DNA of 64,000 bases. Source: Heligmosomoides polygyrus polygyrus. Taxonomy: Eukaryota > Nematoda > Chromadorea > Rhabditida > Heligmosomidae. Each line of letters starts with the position of its first letter. Within the stretch, counting starts at the first letter, position 1. The translations under genes were made by a program, and so were the position numbers. The notes under the pieces were generated by a model. That model was not told the DNA's origin, searched no databases, and worked only from the letters and a program-made list of their open reading frames with translations. Positions 30,289 to 41,864 of this stretch are shown here, one piece after another. The DNA lies in the NCBI GenBank assembly GCA_947396885.1, contig OX377201.1, forward strand, positions 25,521,923 to 25,585,922, written 5' to 3'.

Positions 30289-33200
30289 CTATCCCAGCAT
30301 TTGTTTCTGTACTTGTTCGGCAGCAAACTTGAGGGCTTCTCGGCGCACACGTTTCTCATATTCTGCCCTGAAAAAGTACGCATTACAGGCTTTGCAGTAT
30401 GCACAAAGGCAGGCCTCATTAAACTAGAGCTGAAGTTAGCCAGTTCCACAAGTAGCGAAAAACAGCAAAAGGGGAAGCTGATTGTGTTTTTGTTCCGAAA
30501 GAACCGCAAAAATATAGAATTAAAGAAAGAAATGACTTGGGAAAAGATGAGGTTTAGAAAACTGGAATCTGTAGCCCATTGCACTAAGAAAACTCTCGAA
30601 ATTTCCCCCAATAGGTCATTCGAGTACAATAGGTGAATAGGTCATTCGAGCACAAATATGCTAAAACAGTGGAGACCAATCTTCCGGTTTTCCGAAGACG
30701 GATGATCGTTCATCAATCTCGACCATTCTCGAGCTCGAGCCTTGGATTCTGCCCCCTGTTCGATTTTGGGTCAAGAAGCCTGCTCCTTTAAACAGATATC
30801 ACTCGATTCGATGAAAATAGCCCTGGTGAAAACACGAGACTCCGGAAGTGAACGCGCGGTTTCTCAAGAAAAGCTCTGATTAGCAGTTTATTAGTACTGC
30901 GCCAAACACGAGGTTGTAGGTAGACTTTATTTTGGCCTAACGTTTCAACTTAATCGTCGTCATCAGAGGCGTAAGGTGGCGCAAGGTTTCTGATGTGCCA
31001 TCTACCCGACCCAACGCCTTAACCACAGACTTAACGTCCCTTAATGTACAGCTGAAACTTACTACCCCGAGATTCCAAGAAGGGAGAAGTTGGAGATTAA
31101 TTAGAGCTGTGGCTAGCTTTTTTTCATGCGGAGCACCTTGTAATACATGACGAGAAAAAGACTACGGATCTGAGATAAAAGTACCACCGATTGCGGACGA
31201 AAGACTCAATGCAGTACTGCACGAGCCGATCTGGGATGAAGGGCAAAAGACGAATGGGATTAGTGAAATTTTTGTAGGACGACGAACTGTAACAGGCCAT
31301 CTTTATGTCGCAGTCAGTATCAGCGATGACCATCCCAATGATAAAGCTCGAAGGCATCCTCATCCAACAAGCCACGTGGAGAAACGAAAGGGAAGTGGAT
31401 ATAATCAGGATCGCTGAGCTCGGCAAGAAACGTGACAGCTAAGGGTGACTACGACGCAGAAGTGAAAGGTCACAGACCGCCCACATAAAAAAGTGCATCG
31501 CGCTTCTAGCTCTTCATTTTTGACAAGAGGGAAATGACAGCAGCGAGACCTTGACCACACTGACCCTTTTGAGAAGATGAAGAGAGGAGATTTCAGACTG
31601 AGCAAGGGAAGCTACTCCAAGATATAGCCAATTTCAACGACCCGCTCCCCTACAAGAACCCAAACTGCGAGCTGCATGAAGACACATGAAAATCTTTCAC
31701 TTAAGCCTCCAGCTTCTCTCTCCATAGAACCTCGGAATTTGTATAAACTGATGTTAGTACGTGTTCTGCACAGAACATATACTAACATCTTTGATTTAAC
31801 TTTCCTGCCCCACTCCTCATAATTATGTGAAGCATATCTTCGGAAACCACATGTGTTCATCTCCATACCTGTTTTGACAGAAGATTTGATAGGCTTCGGC
31901 CTGCGCAGGATCATCAGGGTTGGGATTGTTAAGGAGATCCTGTATTCCGATGAGGAGCTGCTTTATCGTAATTGATGGCTTCCAGTCCTTGTTCTCATCC
32001 AAAAGCGATAAGCAGACGGTTCCTGCAAGGAAAACCAACAATACATTAAGAACAGAAGGGAAAAAAATCTCGAATGCGTGATTTCACATCTATTTTCTCA
32101 AACCAAATCGTCTTTTAGGGCCTGTTTGTACTCTGCGGCAAGGGCGACCGGACCGTAGTGTTTTACAACAAAAGATCATGAGTAAAACTCTTAAAAATCG
32201 GATCTGAAGCAACTTCCTGCTGATTATGCATTTTTTTCTACACTTCGATTGAAGCAATCGCAGCATCAATTCTTATATGTCTATGACATATAAGAATCGT
32301 AAGATTGAACAGCACGAATTCTATTAGCAGGGCTAATTTTCTGTTATACGGCATGAAATTTGAAACAACTTTGGAAAAACGCGTGAGAGTCATCTATGCA
32401 AACAGTGCCAATCTCTGGCCATCAAGCCAATAATTTTAAGGATACTTTCTAGATAATAGATTGAATTAGACAAAAACATGCGCAAGTTTCGAGTTCTTTT
32501 CGACCTTCAGGGGCTGCAGATTACGCGCTCCAACCTAAGCACTGGTCTCGTTTGGCGCTGTCTGTTAATTGGTGACCGAAGCGACAAAAGCGAAAAGAGC
32601 GCACACCTCGCGGCCATTGCCTTTTTCCTCGGTTTTCATCGACCTAAACGTTCTGCAGGGGTGACTAGTCGCCCTCGTAGGTAGTATGGGCGGGCCTCCA
32701 CACGAAGAGAAGCAGCAGGGCTTACCCAAGAAACAACGAATGCTACGTCGGCGCTATCGGCGCTATGGTAGTTGGGGCGGGGGGGGGGGGGGGGGGTCAC
32801 CTTACAAAGTGTCACTGACACGAAAAAAGGAATAGCAACACACTGATAGCAAAGAAAACACAATGCTACAGCATATTTGTGTTCAAATAACCTAACCGAA
32901 TCAGAAAAACCACTCCGCGACATGCTATGGCTATGGTGACCCCCCCCCCCCCCCCCAACTACCATAGCGCCGTCACGTCTTACAATGCTTCGGCTGTTAT
33001 CCAAAACATAACGTTCGATTTATCAAATCGTCTCCACCCTTTATACCTATATCACTGAAAATTATGAAACCAATTGACTTCAATCTCACGAAGTGGCTTC
33101 AAGAGGACAACATAGGACCCAAAAACAAACGAACCAAACAACCAAAGAAAATCGCCGCGGCGGTAAAGACATCTCGGCGGGAAAAACGCATTCAAACACA

Positions 33201-34052
33201 GCTGACCGCCACCTGACACGTTATAACCCGTATCTATCATAATGAGGAGGCTATACAAAGCTGCATGCCGTGTGCTGACCGCCGCCTGACATGTTATAAC
33301 CAGGATCCACCATAGTAAGGGGCACATAGCTTTGCCTGCTTACAACCGCGGCAAAACCGAATGTAATTTTTTTCCTGCATTTTGTCAGTTTATGCCCTAT
33401 TTCGTCGTTCTAACGCTTCTCCGTAAGTCTTAAGTCAACTTTTCTCATGATTTTCAATTATGTGCCTCGCGCTGACTAGGATAGATCCGTCAATTGTCTT
33501 GTGAACCCGATCTGCAAATAAGAACCAGTAAGAGTACGAGATGAAGACAGCACTAGTCATCAGAAATCTTCTAAATCTGGTGACAACATCAACGTCCAGA
33601 AGTCCTTCGTTTCCCTTTCCCATGAAGCAGTAATAGTCGAAAAGGTATAGCGCAAACCATGGTTTCTAACGTTGCTCGCACGAATAACATTTATAAAGAA
33701 TACATACCCGAAGGATAGACGTTTGGATGGAACAACGGCGGTTCGAACTTGCACTTTGGAGGTGTGGAAGGGAAGTCGTCCTTGAATAGCATCCGTATCT
33801 AAAAAGGCGCAGTGAAATCGACCCACGTTCGGGAAACACCGGCGTAGATTTAGCGTCCAACTTCAAAAATCGGACCTTGTAGAGACCCCCTTCCCAAATG
33901 GTGTCCTTCTTCCCGGGTATAGCACATTCCCAGTTGAAAAGATTCAACGTGCCGTCAGGGTTCTTCATTGGCTTCGCTATGAAGCCGAACGGGTGGTCTT
34001 TTCGCCACGATTTCCGCTCCTCAGCAAGGCGTCCTGCGGCGATTCCTGCCAT
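30289..34052 (-). CDS. ubc-9: UBC-9 SUMO-conjugating enzyme E2, four exons
   Basis: Exons on the minus strand: 34052-33876, 33798-33708, 32022-31869, 30367-30289. They sum to 501 nt, giving 166 residues, the same length as I recall for C. elegans UBC-9. UBC9 receives SUMO from the E1 as a thioester and passes it to target lysines, mainly in the nucleus. Visible features: the N-terminal SUMO/E1-binding helix ([18 protein letters not shown]), FHPNVYPSG with Asn85 that supports catalysis, and the catalytic Cys93 in GTVCLSLL, at the same numbers as human UBC9. The C-terminus [15 protein letters not shown] is extended by [10 protein letters not shown]. Exon 1 uses a GTCCGA donor. Introns 2 and 3 contain Harbinger-like, hammerhead-bearing and poly-G repeats. 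psr-1 follows downstream on the same strand. Confidence 0.95.
30885..31000 (-). mobile_element. Penelope-like 3' end on the minus strand
   Basis: On the minus strand the hammerhead-like motif (30970-30934) is followed by AATAAAGTCTACC and ACAACCTCGTGTTTGGCGCAG, homologous to the tail at 7690-7735. No RT or GIY-YIG coding was recognised upstream (31000-31800). It lies in ubc-9 intron 3. Confidence 0.6.
30934..30970 (-). ncRNA. hammerhead-like ribozyme motif, best-preserved copy
   Basis: Minus-strand order: GCCT (stem I), CTGATGA (exact core), C, GAC-GATTAA-GTT (stem II with one G-U pair), GAAAC, GTT (cleavage site expected after it), AGGC (stem I partner). All invariant core bases are present. 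One extra base separates the core from stem II, and stem III would be minimal, as described for Penelope-type hammerheads. Confidence 0.55.
32118..32270. repeat. PIF/Harbinger-like MITE fragment
   Basis: TTA followed by GGGCCTGTTTGTACTC at 32115-32133 matches the termini at 35488 and 38623. CTTCGATTGAAGCAATCGC (about 32246-32264) is the reverse complement of part of the 35488 element. The far end was not found. It lies in ubc-9 intron 2 or at its edge. Confidence 0.5.
32759..32971. repeat. inverted repeat with 18-G and 17-C tracts
   Basis: GGCGCTATGGTAGTT, a G tract (18 G at 32779-32796) and GTCACC on the left mirror GGTGAC, a C tract (17 C at 32940-32956) and AACTACCATAGCGCC on the right. 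The interior is about 135 bp without coding. It is probably a MITE in ubc-9 intron 2. Confidence 0.7.
33202..33318. repeat. two-copy direct repeat in ubc-9 intron 2
   Basis: CTGACCGCCACCTGACACG at 33202 recurs as CTGACCGCCGCCTGACATG at about 33277, each followed by TTATAACC and a TATC/ATCC stretch. Spacing is 75 bp. Confidence 0.5.
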
Positions 34053-34539
34053 CTCTGAAATGAATGTTGACTCTTCAAAGGCGAGTCCCTAGATGACGAC
34101 GCATTAAGACGATACAACAAAGACATCTCGAAGCACGAAAGGAGAGAGATCTGTGAATCTGTGCAGCTAATGTATACAACAGCTCAGAAGATGACTCTTA
34201 ATTCTCGGTCACCTAATCTGTTAGATAAAACAACGCCAGAAATCGAAAAAAAAGATCGAAATCAGAAAAAAAAAGAATATTTTGAATCATACTTCGTCCA
34301 TGGGGTGCTGTTCAAGAATAAATGCTCTGCTCACAATCCTCTAATAAAATTTCGAAAATCTGGTCATTCTAATTTACTGCCTAGGCGGAAAATACAACAA
34401 ATACGCATTACGGAGAGGCTAGCTAGATAGGCGACACCATTTTGCATGAAAGAATAATCACCTTTAGTCACAATGGCATATCCGTCAACGGAGAAAAACT
34501 GGTAAGTTGAAAGATGGTTATAACAACTTTATTATTATT

Positions 34540-35165
34540 ATTCATTTGAAGTTAACCCATGCTGGAATAGTAGAATTGCTCTGGCTCGACACCAAGATTT
34601 ATATTATATCTTTATTCGCCTAACGTTTCGGCGCAACCGTCTTCGTCAGTGCCTAGAAAAGCTAGGGAACTTAGAGAGGTTATTCGCCCAAGTACTACCT
34701 TCAAGTCACAGAGGTCTAAGAAGATGGAGATGGAACGAGACAGAACGGAAGTGGCATAACCTTAACTAACCTTAAGATTGCAACCGAGGCTGTCAACTCA
34801 CCCTCGGATGGAGGCAGATTGGGCGAGTGAGACTCTCCTGTTCCCATCACGTCTTCAACAACCCTACCTCTATTGAAGATGTGACGGGAAGGGGAGGATC
34901 TCACTCGCCCAATCTGCCCCCATTTGAGGAGACGTGACAGCCTCTCGGCTGCAATCTTAAGGTTAGCTATGGTTATGCCACTTCCGTTCTGTCTCGTTCC
35001 ATCTCCATCTTCTTAAACCTCTTAAACTTGAAGGTAGTCTTTGGGTGAATAGGCTCTCTAAGTTCTCCTGCTTGTCCAGGCTCTGATGAAGGCGGTTGCG
35101 CCGAAACGTTAGGCGAATAAATATATCATATCAATCAATTCTACAATTCCAGTTTAACGTTGTGC
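34540..35165. mobile_element. palindromic element with hammerhead-like cores at both ends
   Basis: A nearly complete palindrome centred at about 34866. Left TTTATTCGCCTAACG (about 34611-34625) mirrors right CGTTAGGCGAATAAA (about 35107-35121). In between, CTTCCGTTCTGTCTCGTTCC on the right mirrors the left arm. Each arm carries CTGAYGAAG, a GGTTGCGCC stem-loop and GAAACGTTAGGC, read outward (minus strand at 34616-34652, plus strand at 35083-35115). This is the Penelope 3'-end motif at both ends of a non-coding foldback. It lies just upstream of ubc-9. Confidence 0.7.
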
Positions 35166-35487
35166 CAAGATTCAGCGACGGTCGGACATGGAACATAACT
35201 CAAGCTGATTATTGAAAGTCGACATTCTGAATTATTAATTTTTGCGTGTAGAATCTGTGTACGAAACCTGCACGAACTTACTTTCTCTTAATTTCTATTT
35301 GTCCTAATCGTAAAATCCTTCTTGGCTACCTTGGAGATCAACATGCGGAAACGAAGACATTGGAAAGGAAGGAGAATAGTGCCATATCCTCCCGATGTAG
35401 CACCGACCGCCTTCACTTCTGCGTGCGCTGTGCTGTCGCAATCACGTTGACAGCGTTACCGCTTGAGTATTACTTTTGGAGGGTTTA

Positions 35488-35674
35488 GGTCCTGTTCATA
35501 GTCCGCGGCAGCGGACTGCTTCAATCGAAGTCTAGAAAACAGGCATGACCAGCAGGAACGAACGTCGGATTTCAAGGGTCTTTTCTCCTAGGCTTGTTGT
35601 GCAGTTATGTACGCTACGCTCCGTAGTCGCTCGCGTCGTGCTCGTCGCTGCCATTGCGGGGTATGAACAGCGAC
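35488..35674. mobile_element. PIF/Harbinger-like MITE, 187 bp
   Basis: The left end GGTCCTGTTCATAGTCCGC and right end GCGGGGTATGAACAGCGAC are imperfect inverted repeats flanked by TTA (35485-35487 and 35675-35677), the classic PIF/Harbinger target. No coding. Confidence 0.7.
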
Positions 35675-35679
35675 TTAGT

Positions 35680-36240
35680 GTTTACGCAGATATATGAACC
35701 CTTGGAAACTTGCTGTTCGAGTTTATGAACTAAATAGTTGTTTTGGTCTAAGATCACAGAGCTCAAAGTCGCTTCTGGGGAAGACGATTCAGATTATCTG
35801 CACATGTTTTTGATTGCGAAACAGAACATAGGAAATTCTCTCAAAGAATACATTTGGCATGATACATGATCGCTATATATTTTGAAGGTTTAGGATCTGG
35901 AGTAAGTATTTTTGCGAAATACCCGAGATTTCTCAACTGGGGTCAATCGCTCCTTTATATTGGTGCAGCCCGCGCTATTTACGTGGCATTCAGGAAGATC
36001 TGGACGGGTAGATAAGCCGCATAGTGCGAAGAGACATGAGTCCCTTGTCTGGCACATAGAGAGCGCAGTGGATCCCATCCACTTCCTGATCGTCGCTGAT
36101 GCGCAGCTGCCTTCAATGTCTCTTTGATGTCCGCCTTGGCGGATTCGAACGGTCCATGGCTTTCTTTCACTTCTCCCTGGAAGGGAATAGAGCGATAAAC
36201 TAGAAATAACTATTTGGAATAATTATTCGAATAATTTACC
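35680..36240. other. intergenic, no gene recognised
   Basis: No defensible exon or known repeat. Confidence 0.4.
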
Positions 36241-36560
36241 TGAATAGTTGCTCGAATAATCGATTTCTAGATTTTCGGGCATTCTTTCGAATTCGAACAT
36301 CGAAAGGAAGCCATGCTCGAAAATATCATTCGAAAATTGAATAACTTGATTCGAGTATGGAATAAACTTCAAATCTTCAGTCGCAGAACCTAACTCGAAC
36401 AAGTTAATCGATTATTTGAATGTTCGAATAAACGAAAAATGGGGCTTATATGATTTTCGATCATTCGAAAAAATGGGCGAATAACCTTGTTCGTTCATTC
36501 GCTCGAAAATTTTCGACATCGAACTTATTCGTTGATTCAATCGTTCGATAATTCTCAAAA
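36210..36560. repeat. degenerate TTCGAA-rich low-complexity tract
   Basis: Dense variants of ATTCGAATA, TCGAAAAT and TTCGATCATTCG over 350 bp, partly self-complementary. No unit of fixed length could be set. It may be a decayed simple-repeat or satellite segment. Confidence 0.5.
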
Positions 36561-36685
36561 GCACAACCATGCCACCTACCCCACCACTGAACAGCATCTT
36601 GTTCGATGTCATAAGCTGCCATTGCCTCTGTCTTCAATCACTCCTGAGTCCTATCTCTGATGGTGCATCAAATAGGGCTAGATTG

Positions 36686-36792
36686 GAATATATTATATTA
36701 TATATTTTTTATATTATATTTTTATTTATATTTTATTATTTTATTTATATTTATATTTATTTATTTTTATATTATATTATAATTATATTATG
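36686..36792. repeat. AT-rich microsatellite (TTATAT/TTTA)
   Basis: About 105 bp of almost pure A/T with TATTATAT and TTTATTTA motifs, directly before a full-length SINE. A similar tract follows at 37086-37175, so the SINE may have landed inside it. Confidence 0.8.
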
Positions 36793-36798
36793 TTTATT

Positions 36799-37083
36799 GG
36801 GGTGCGTGTAGCGCAGTCGGAGGAGGCGCGACTGTCGCGTGCACCCGATACCAGGTTCCTGGTTCGGATTTCCCGCCCAGGCCAACCAAGCCTTCCATCC
36901 CTCCGGGGTTGGTGAATTGGTACCAGACTTGTCTGGGAAGGATAAAGCGCTGACTTGTTCATCGGCTGGCCACCGCAAGTCATTGTATGGCCAACTACGC
37001 ATTCATGGCGCCTCCACGACATCCCGTAGAAGTAGAATGCGCTGGCGCATCCCAGAAGGGATTGAGTAACGCCGTACTTTATC
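36799..37083 (+). repeat. SINE family A, full-length reference copy
   Basis: tRNA-like head with box A TAGCGCAGTCGG (36809-36820) and box-B-like GGTTCGGATT (36861-36870). The body has CCAAGCCTTCCATCC, GGTGAATTGGTACCAGACTT, CATCGGCTGGCCACCGCAAG and CCTCCACGACATCCCGTAG. The tail has GATTGAGTAACGCC then CTTTATCC. About 285 bp. At least nine further full or partial copies in this window share parts of it in both orientations. It is probably transcribed by Pol III and moved by a LINE. Confidence 0.8.
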
Positions 37084-37179
37084 CTTCATATATTTATTAT
37101 TATTGTTATTTATTTATTTTATTTTTTATGAATATATATTCATAATACAATAATATAATATATTTATATATTCTATTAA

Positions 37180-38600
37180 TATGTATCCGAAGAGGTAGCC
37201 ACACAGAACGGAAACCATGTAACGACTGTCTAACATACGCTGTTTGAGCGGTTCCATCTGCGCTATACAGTTGTTTGTGTGTTGACGTTTGCTTCGCCTG
37301 GTATGGTTGGATACGATTAACACGCTTAGTAAACAAGAAAACACTTCCACCTGAACATGTCGTTAACTCTCCAAACAACAAGCCCAGTACCATGACAGTC
37401 GGAAAGCTATCGTAGCTATCGTATCGTATCGTACTGCAGATCTCCCACTTTTTCATCTATGTTTCGCTTACTGTGCTAATTTTTGCAGTGGTATTACCAA
37501 CGGTTAATGAAAGGAGCATCCTACTGCTAGATGAACGACGTGCCGCGAACCTGACGAGGCCAGTCGGAAAACGCTGATGTAACTATCTCAAGGCGGAACC
37601 TTTCTTTTAACGATCATTTTTATGCGGCTTCTGCATAAAAATTCAAAAAATCCCTCCGACATGTCCAAATTATGTTAATTGCGTCCTGTGATTTTTGAAC
37701 ATCATTCGAAATACAGCAGAGACGCGATACCATTAAAGTATTTCAAAATATGTTGCACGAGGTCTCTGCATCTCGCGGGTTGTTGACGATTCCATAGAAA
37801 TATCAGTACGGCTGCTTGGACGCGGGCTATATCATTCCACGTTAACCCACATATCATGAACAGAAGCGTCGCCGCTTCGCACAATTTTGACTACAAACGA
37901 CTGTTGATTCCAAACCCGACGAATCTGACATATGAAGTGTTAGTGTTCCCAGCGTAAGTTAGAAGTTTTGACTTGTTTCCCTACAATCCCTATATGCTGC
38001 CTTGCGTTCTCAAGGTGCGCCTTCCGCTTATCAGCTGCTACTGAGCAGTAGCCATCTGACAACCGTCTTCTACCTCGTTTGTTTAACGTAGTCTTCAAGT
38101 TTCGCCATTCCTTTGTCGTGTTCCGTTTGCACCTGAGATATACCAAATTCACTTCAAAATGAAGACTTTCCAGACCAAACTGAACATCTTCCAATTCATC
38201 TCGAGCGCCCTGCAGATTAGACTAGAAGCTCTCTAACAGAATAACTTCTTGCTTGCGGAAGATCTAGTAGCTTTCTTTGCGTATTCAATTCAAGTGCAAA
38301 GAATACTGAAGTTCTATGAAAATTTAATTTTCTTAGGAAAAATAACGAATGCAATTTTTTTTCATAGTGCGCAAAGGCAACGATTTAGTGCTTTGAAGAG
38401 AAAGAGCGCGCCATGCGCGCTCGATTGAATCGTGGCGATTTTTATTCGATTGATACTGCAAATACTGCTTAGGCCCAAAGTATAGAGCCGTAGGAGAATC
38501 TGCCGGGGAAGAATCGTGCCGGGAACGAACGCTCACCTCGTCGCCCGAAGTACGTCAATGGTTATTTGGGGTGTTGGTTACGCATTTGACTCGTACACAA
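37180..38600. other. intergenic, no gene recognised
   Basis: No exon, RNA gene or transposon end could be supported. Confidence 0.4.
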
Positions 38601-38622
38601 TGAGCAGATACGGTAATCGTAC

Positions 38623-38896
38623 GGGCCTGTTCATACTTCGCGACAGCAGCGACAAGAGCGACGGGAGCGCAGTGCGCGGAAGTATGAACAGGCGACTGGA
38701 GCGACTAGAGTATGAAAAAGCGACAGCAGCGACAAGAACGACGGAAGCGCAGCGCGCGGAAGTATTAACAGGTGACTGGAGCAACAGCGCCGGCGCTCAA
38801 GTGTGAACACTTTCGGCGGCGCGCGCTCGGTTTTAATCGATATGCATGTTTCACACGGGCTACGAGTCGCTCTCGTCGCGAAGTATGAACAGGCCC
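38623..38896. mobile_element. PIF/Harbinger-like MITE, 274 bp, with internal repeats
   Basis: Inverted ends GGGCCTGTTCATACTTCGCG and CGCGAAGTATGAACAGGCCC are perfect, flanked by TAC (38620-38622 and 38897-38899). Inside are two imperfect tandem copies of a unit with GCGACAGCAGCGACAAGA, CGACGG and GCGCGGAAGTAT. A frame runs through it but codes only for the repeat. Confidence 0.8.
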
Positions 38897-38899
38897 TAC

Positions 38900-41465
38900 A
38901 GCGTGTAAGCTGTCCCACTGCGGTCGCCTCGAGAAAACAATTTTACGTGCCTACCGTAATACCAAAAACGGATGCCATATTCATGATCACCACCCCAGAT
39001 AACCCACCTAGACCAAATTTGGGTGAAATCGGTGGCCACAACCTCGACAGCCTTATCTACCGTAACCTATTGAAATCTGCTGAAATTTGAAAAACGCATG
39101 CCGGATTCGTTATCAACACCTCAAATAACCCCTGGGCGAAGTTTGGGCAAAAAATTTTCTCTCCTCGACCTCTGGAGACGTGAGGGTGCAATAGTGCCGC
39201 TATTTCGTATATCGTAAGCTGTGGGACAGTAGTTCTTCTATATGCATTACAATTGAGGTTCATTGATGAATAGGCATTGCAAGGACATCTGTGCAACTAC
39301 ACCGCCGACACTCGGAGAAGCGCAACATCACGAAATAGCTACAAAACGCCGTGGATGGAAGGGAATCAGTACGTAGCTAAAGAGCCGTTTCCCACGTCAG
39401 TTCCAAAACATTACGCTTCGGGGAGCTTCAAATACCAAACAGCAAGCTTAGTACTCCAGTCCAATATAACCTTTACATTCTTTGTAAGGTTCAATTAACG
39501 GTTTTATATCACCACGTAGCGACCTGTTCTACGGCTGGTAGTATCTCAAAAATGACCCGACTTTCACGGCATGTGAGACAGTTGAGAACCAGTATATACA
39601 GATTGCCCTGTTGCGCATGATGTAAACTGGCTCCCGGTGTATCGCGATATAATTGCATCGCAATGCATTATGATCGCGTCGTTATCGCTACACGCGCTAA
39701 GGCCTCCACATATTTTCCGACGTCGCGGCGGTCCCATCCTTTACCACAGGACAAGGACGATGAACTTCCCGTGCCTTCACATTTCATTTACGAAAATGTG
39801 GCAAGCGCGGCGACCGCGCCACCACAAATGCCTTTGCGGCAAGAATAATTCAAACGATTGTCTCAGATGCCACAGGCAGTTTCTCACGGACTCTTGCTGA
39901 GGCACGGGAGAAATCGTAGATTGGAGTGAGATACTTCTTTAAACAGCACTCGCGCGGCAGGAATGCCTGCGCCGGGCTGCCTCAAGAGTGTGAGGTCCGA
40001 ATTCCTTTGTCGTTCTTGAGGAATACAATGTGAAGATACGAAGAGGTAAAAGTGGGGAGTCGTCCTTCCACCCAGTTCTGGCGCTCCATCTCATTTTTAC
40101 GGTGATGAGTCGTGAGGTCGTCGTGAACTCGACCACTAACCGCTCATTGCTGTGCAAGAAAGCGCCACGTCACGTCGCTTTCGAATCACGCTAAAAGGTG
40201 TTCAGGAGTGAAGAAGTACGACACAAAGGCCAGAAAGACGTCGCACAGAGTCGGTCAAGTTTGCGACTGTGGCGATGTGCTGTTACTGGAATGATCAGAG
40301 TGCGCGTTAGCACTCGGCTGGCCGGACTTCATCGGCGCAGCGGAAGAATGAACCACGCCTTATCCGATGTTCGTCTGTGGACCGGCGTGATGATGCCAGC
40401 GACTGAACTACCAACTGCAGTTGCAGACTGATCCGCGAAAACCGAATTCTCGGTAGCGCTCAGAGATCGTTGCTGGATCATGGAAACGCTACACCCACTT
40501 TAGTCATCGTCAGTCCAAATTGGACACCGGCGATGTAGCGCCTACCCTTCTCTAGCATTCTTCAACGTTTTCGCGTTCTTTACGTTTTAACTGTCACATT
40601 TGCACTTCGTTCCTTCTCAACGGTTCGTCCTTATTTGTCATGCGTTTTTATTTTATTTTTGGGTGCAATCCTAGTTGGTGGTGGCCACCCTTAAACAATT
40701 TCATAAGAACTGAATGAGTTCAGCATTGAAATATATTGAACTTACTTGTTCCTTAGAAAACAACTACACTCGCGAAAAAATAATAGCACAGAAAGCATGA
40801 GAATATATAACATTTGTGAGCTAGGACTGGACGTTTGGAAATGACTCGGACGTGAATTACATTGTTTTGTCTGTGTCCTAAACATTTAATGATGGTGTTT
40901 TGACCTATTTTTATTTCATTTAACTGCTGGTATATTAGGTGCTTGAAAATGATCCGTTCTTGGCGCAAATCTAGTATGACGGTTCTCTCTTACTAGATTT
41001 GCACCGAGAATAGTTTTTTTTAAGGTTCCACTCTTCCAACTAGGAACCACGAAACTGAGTCTATCCGGGCAACCAAGTTCACGTAGTTTACTTATTCCTA
41101 CATCTTGTTATCCATTTATTGTGTTCTACTGTGTCGAGAAATCGTTTAAGAGCGGCCACCACCAACTGGGATTGCAACCATTTTTTATTTGAGGTTGCTA
41201 AACTAGAGAAAAAAGGAACGAGGGAAAAAATCAGCAGACGCAAAAAACTTGATAGGCACGAAATTCGCAGAGCGGCTGAAGTAAATCGAAAAAATACGGG
41301 GTAACACTAACAGCTACTCTGGCATGATCTTATTGAACGAAGCGATTTTTTTCGCATTTTTGATTTTCAAATACAGATGTGCACGCAACAGTCGGCGTCT
41401 CCTCTTACTGTAACACCGCTTGTCATAATGATTTTTCGAATGAGGTGAGCGATGTAATCCATTCT
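38900..41465. other. intergenic, no gene recognised
   Basis: Several short open frames on both strands have no family signature and no splice context that I trust. Confidence 0.4.
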
Positions 41466-41473
41466 AAACCATA

Positions 41474-41588
41474 AGCCGCATGCACACTCGGCAGCTTCAG
41501 CCATGATTAAGCATAGGGGCTTCGATTCCCGCCAAATCGATGCTCCTATGCTTAATCACGGCTGCCGCTGACGAGTGTGCATGCGGCT
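41474..41588. repeat. hairpin MITE-like palindrome
   Basis: AGCCGCATGCACACTCG (41474-41490) and CGAGTGTGCATGCGGCT (41572-41588) are exact reverse complements. Pairing continues inward imperfectly (CCATGATTAAGCATAGG with CCTATGCTTAATCACGG). ATA flanks both ends. Confidence 0.7.
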
Positions 41589-41738
41589 ATACATCAGCAG
41601 TAAGCGTGCCGGTCCTAATAATTCGACTTCCTTGGGACGAAAAATGCTCTCTTGTCAGCTGTTTTCCACACACTGTTGTTCCTAAACTGCAGCGCACTGA
41701 AGAAATAATAATGGGATTTCTTCACTACCTGGGGCCAG

Positions 41739-41808
41739 ATTCATCAATACTTACAGCAATCTAACGGCAGTACTTTCGCCGTTAAATTGCAGTAAGTCGT
41801 TGATGAAT
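41739..41808. repeat. hairpin MITE-like palindrome
   Basis: ATTCATCAATACTTACAGC and its inward continuation to CTAACGG pair with CCGTTAAATTGCAGTAAG and TTGATGAAT. Arms are about 29 bp with a short loop. Confidence 0.65.
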
Positions 41809-41864
41809 ATGGATCCTGAATTCGTTCGTTTTTAAGTCGTCATGCATGTCATTACCAGAAACCA

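Noticed and set aside
33435..33623. Minus-strand frame within ubc-9 intron 2
   Set aside because: The four ubc-9 exons join in phase and reach the exact family length without it.
38516..38806. Frame rich in Arg/Ala/Thr repeats
   Set aside because: It is the translated internal tandem repeat of the Harbinger-like MITE at 38623-38896.
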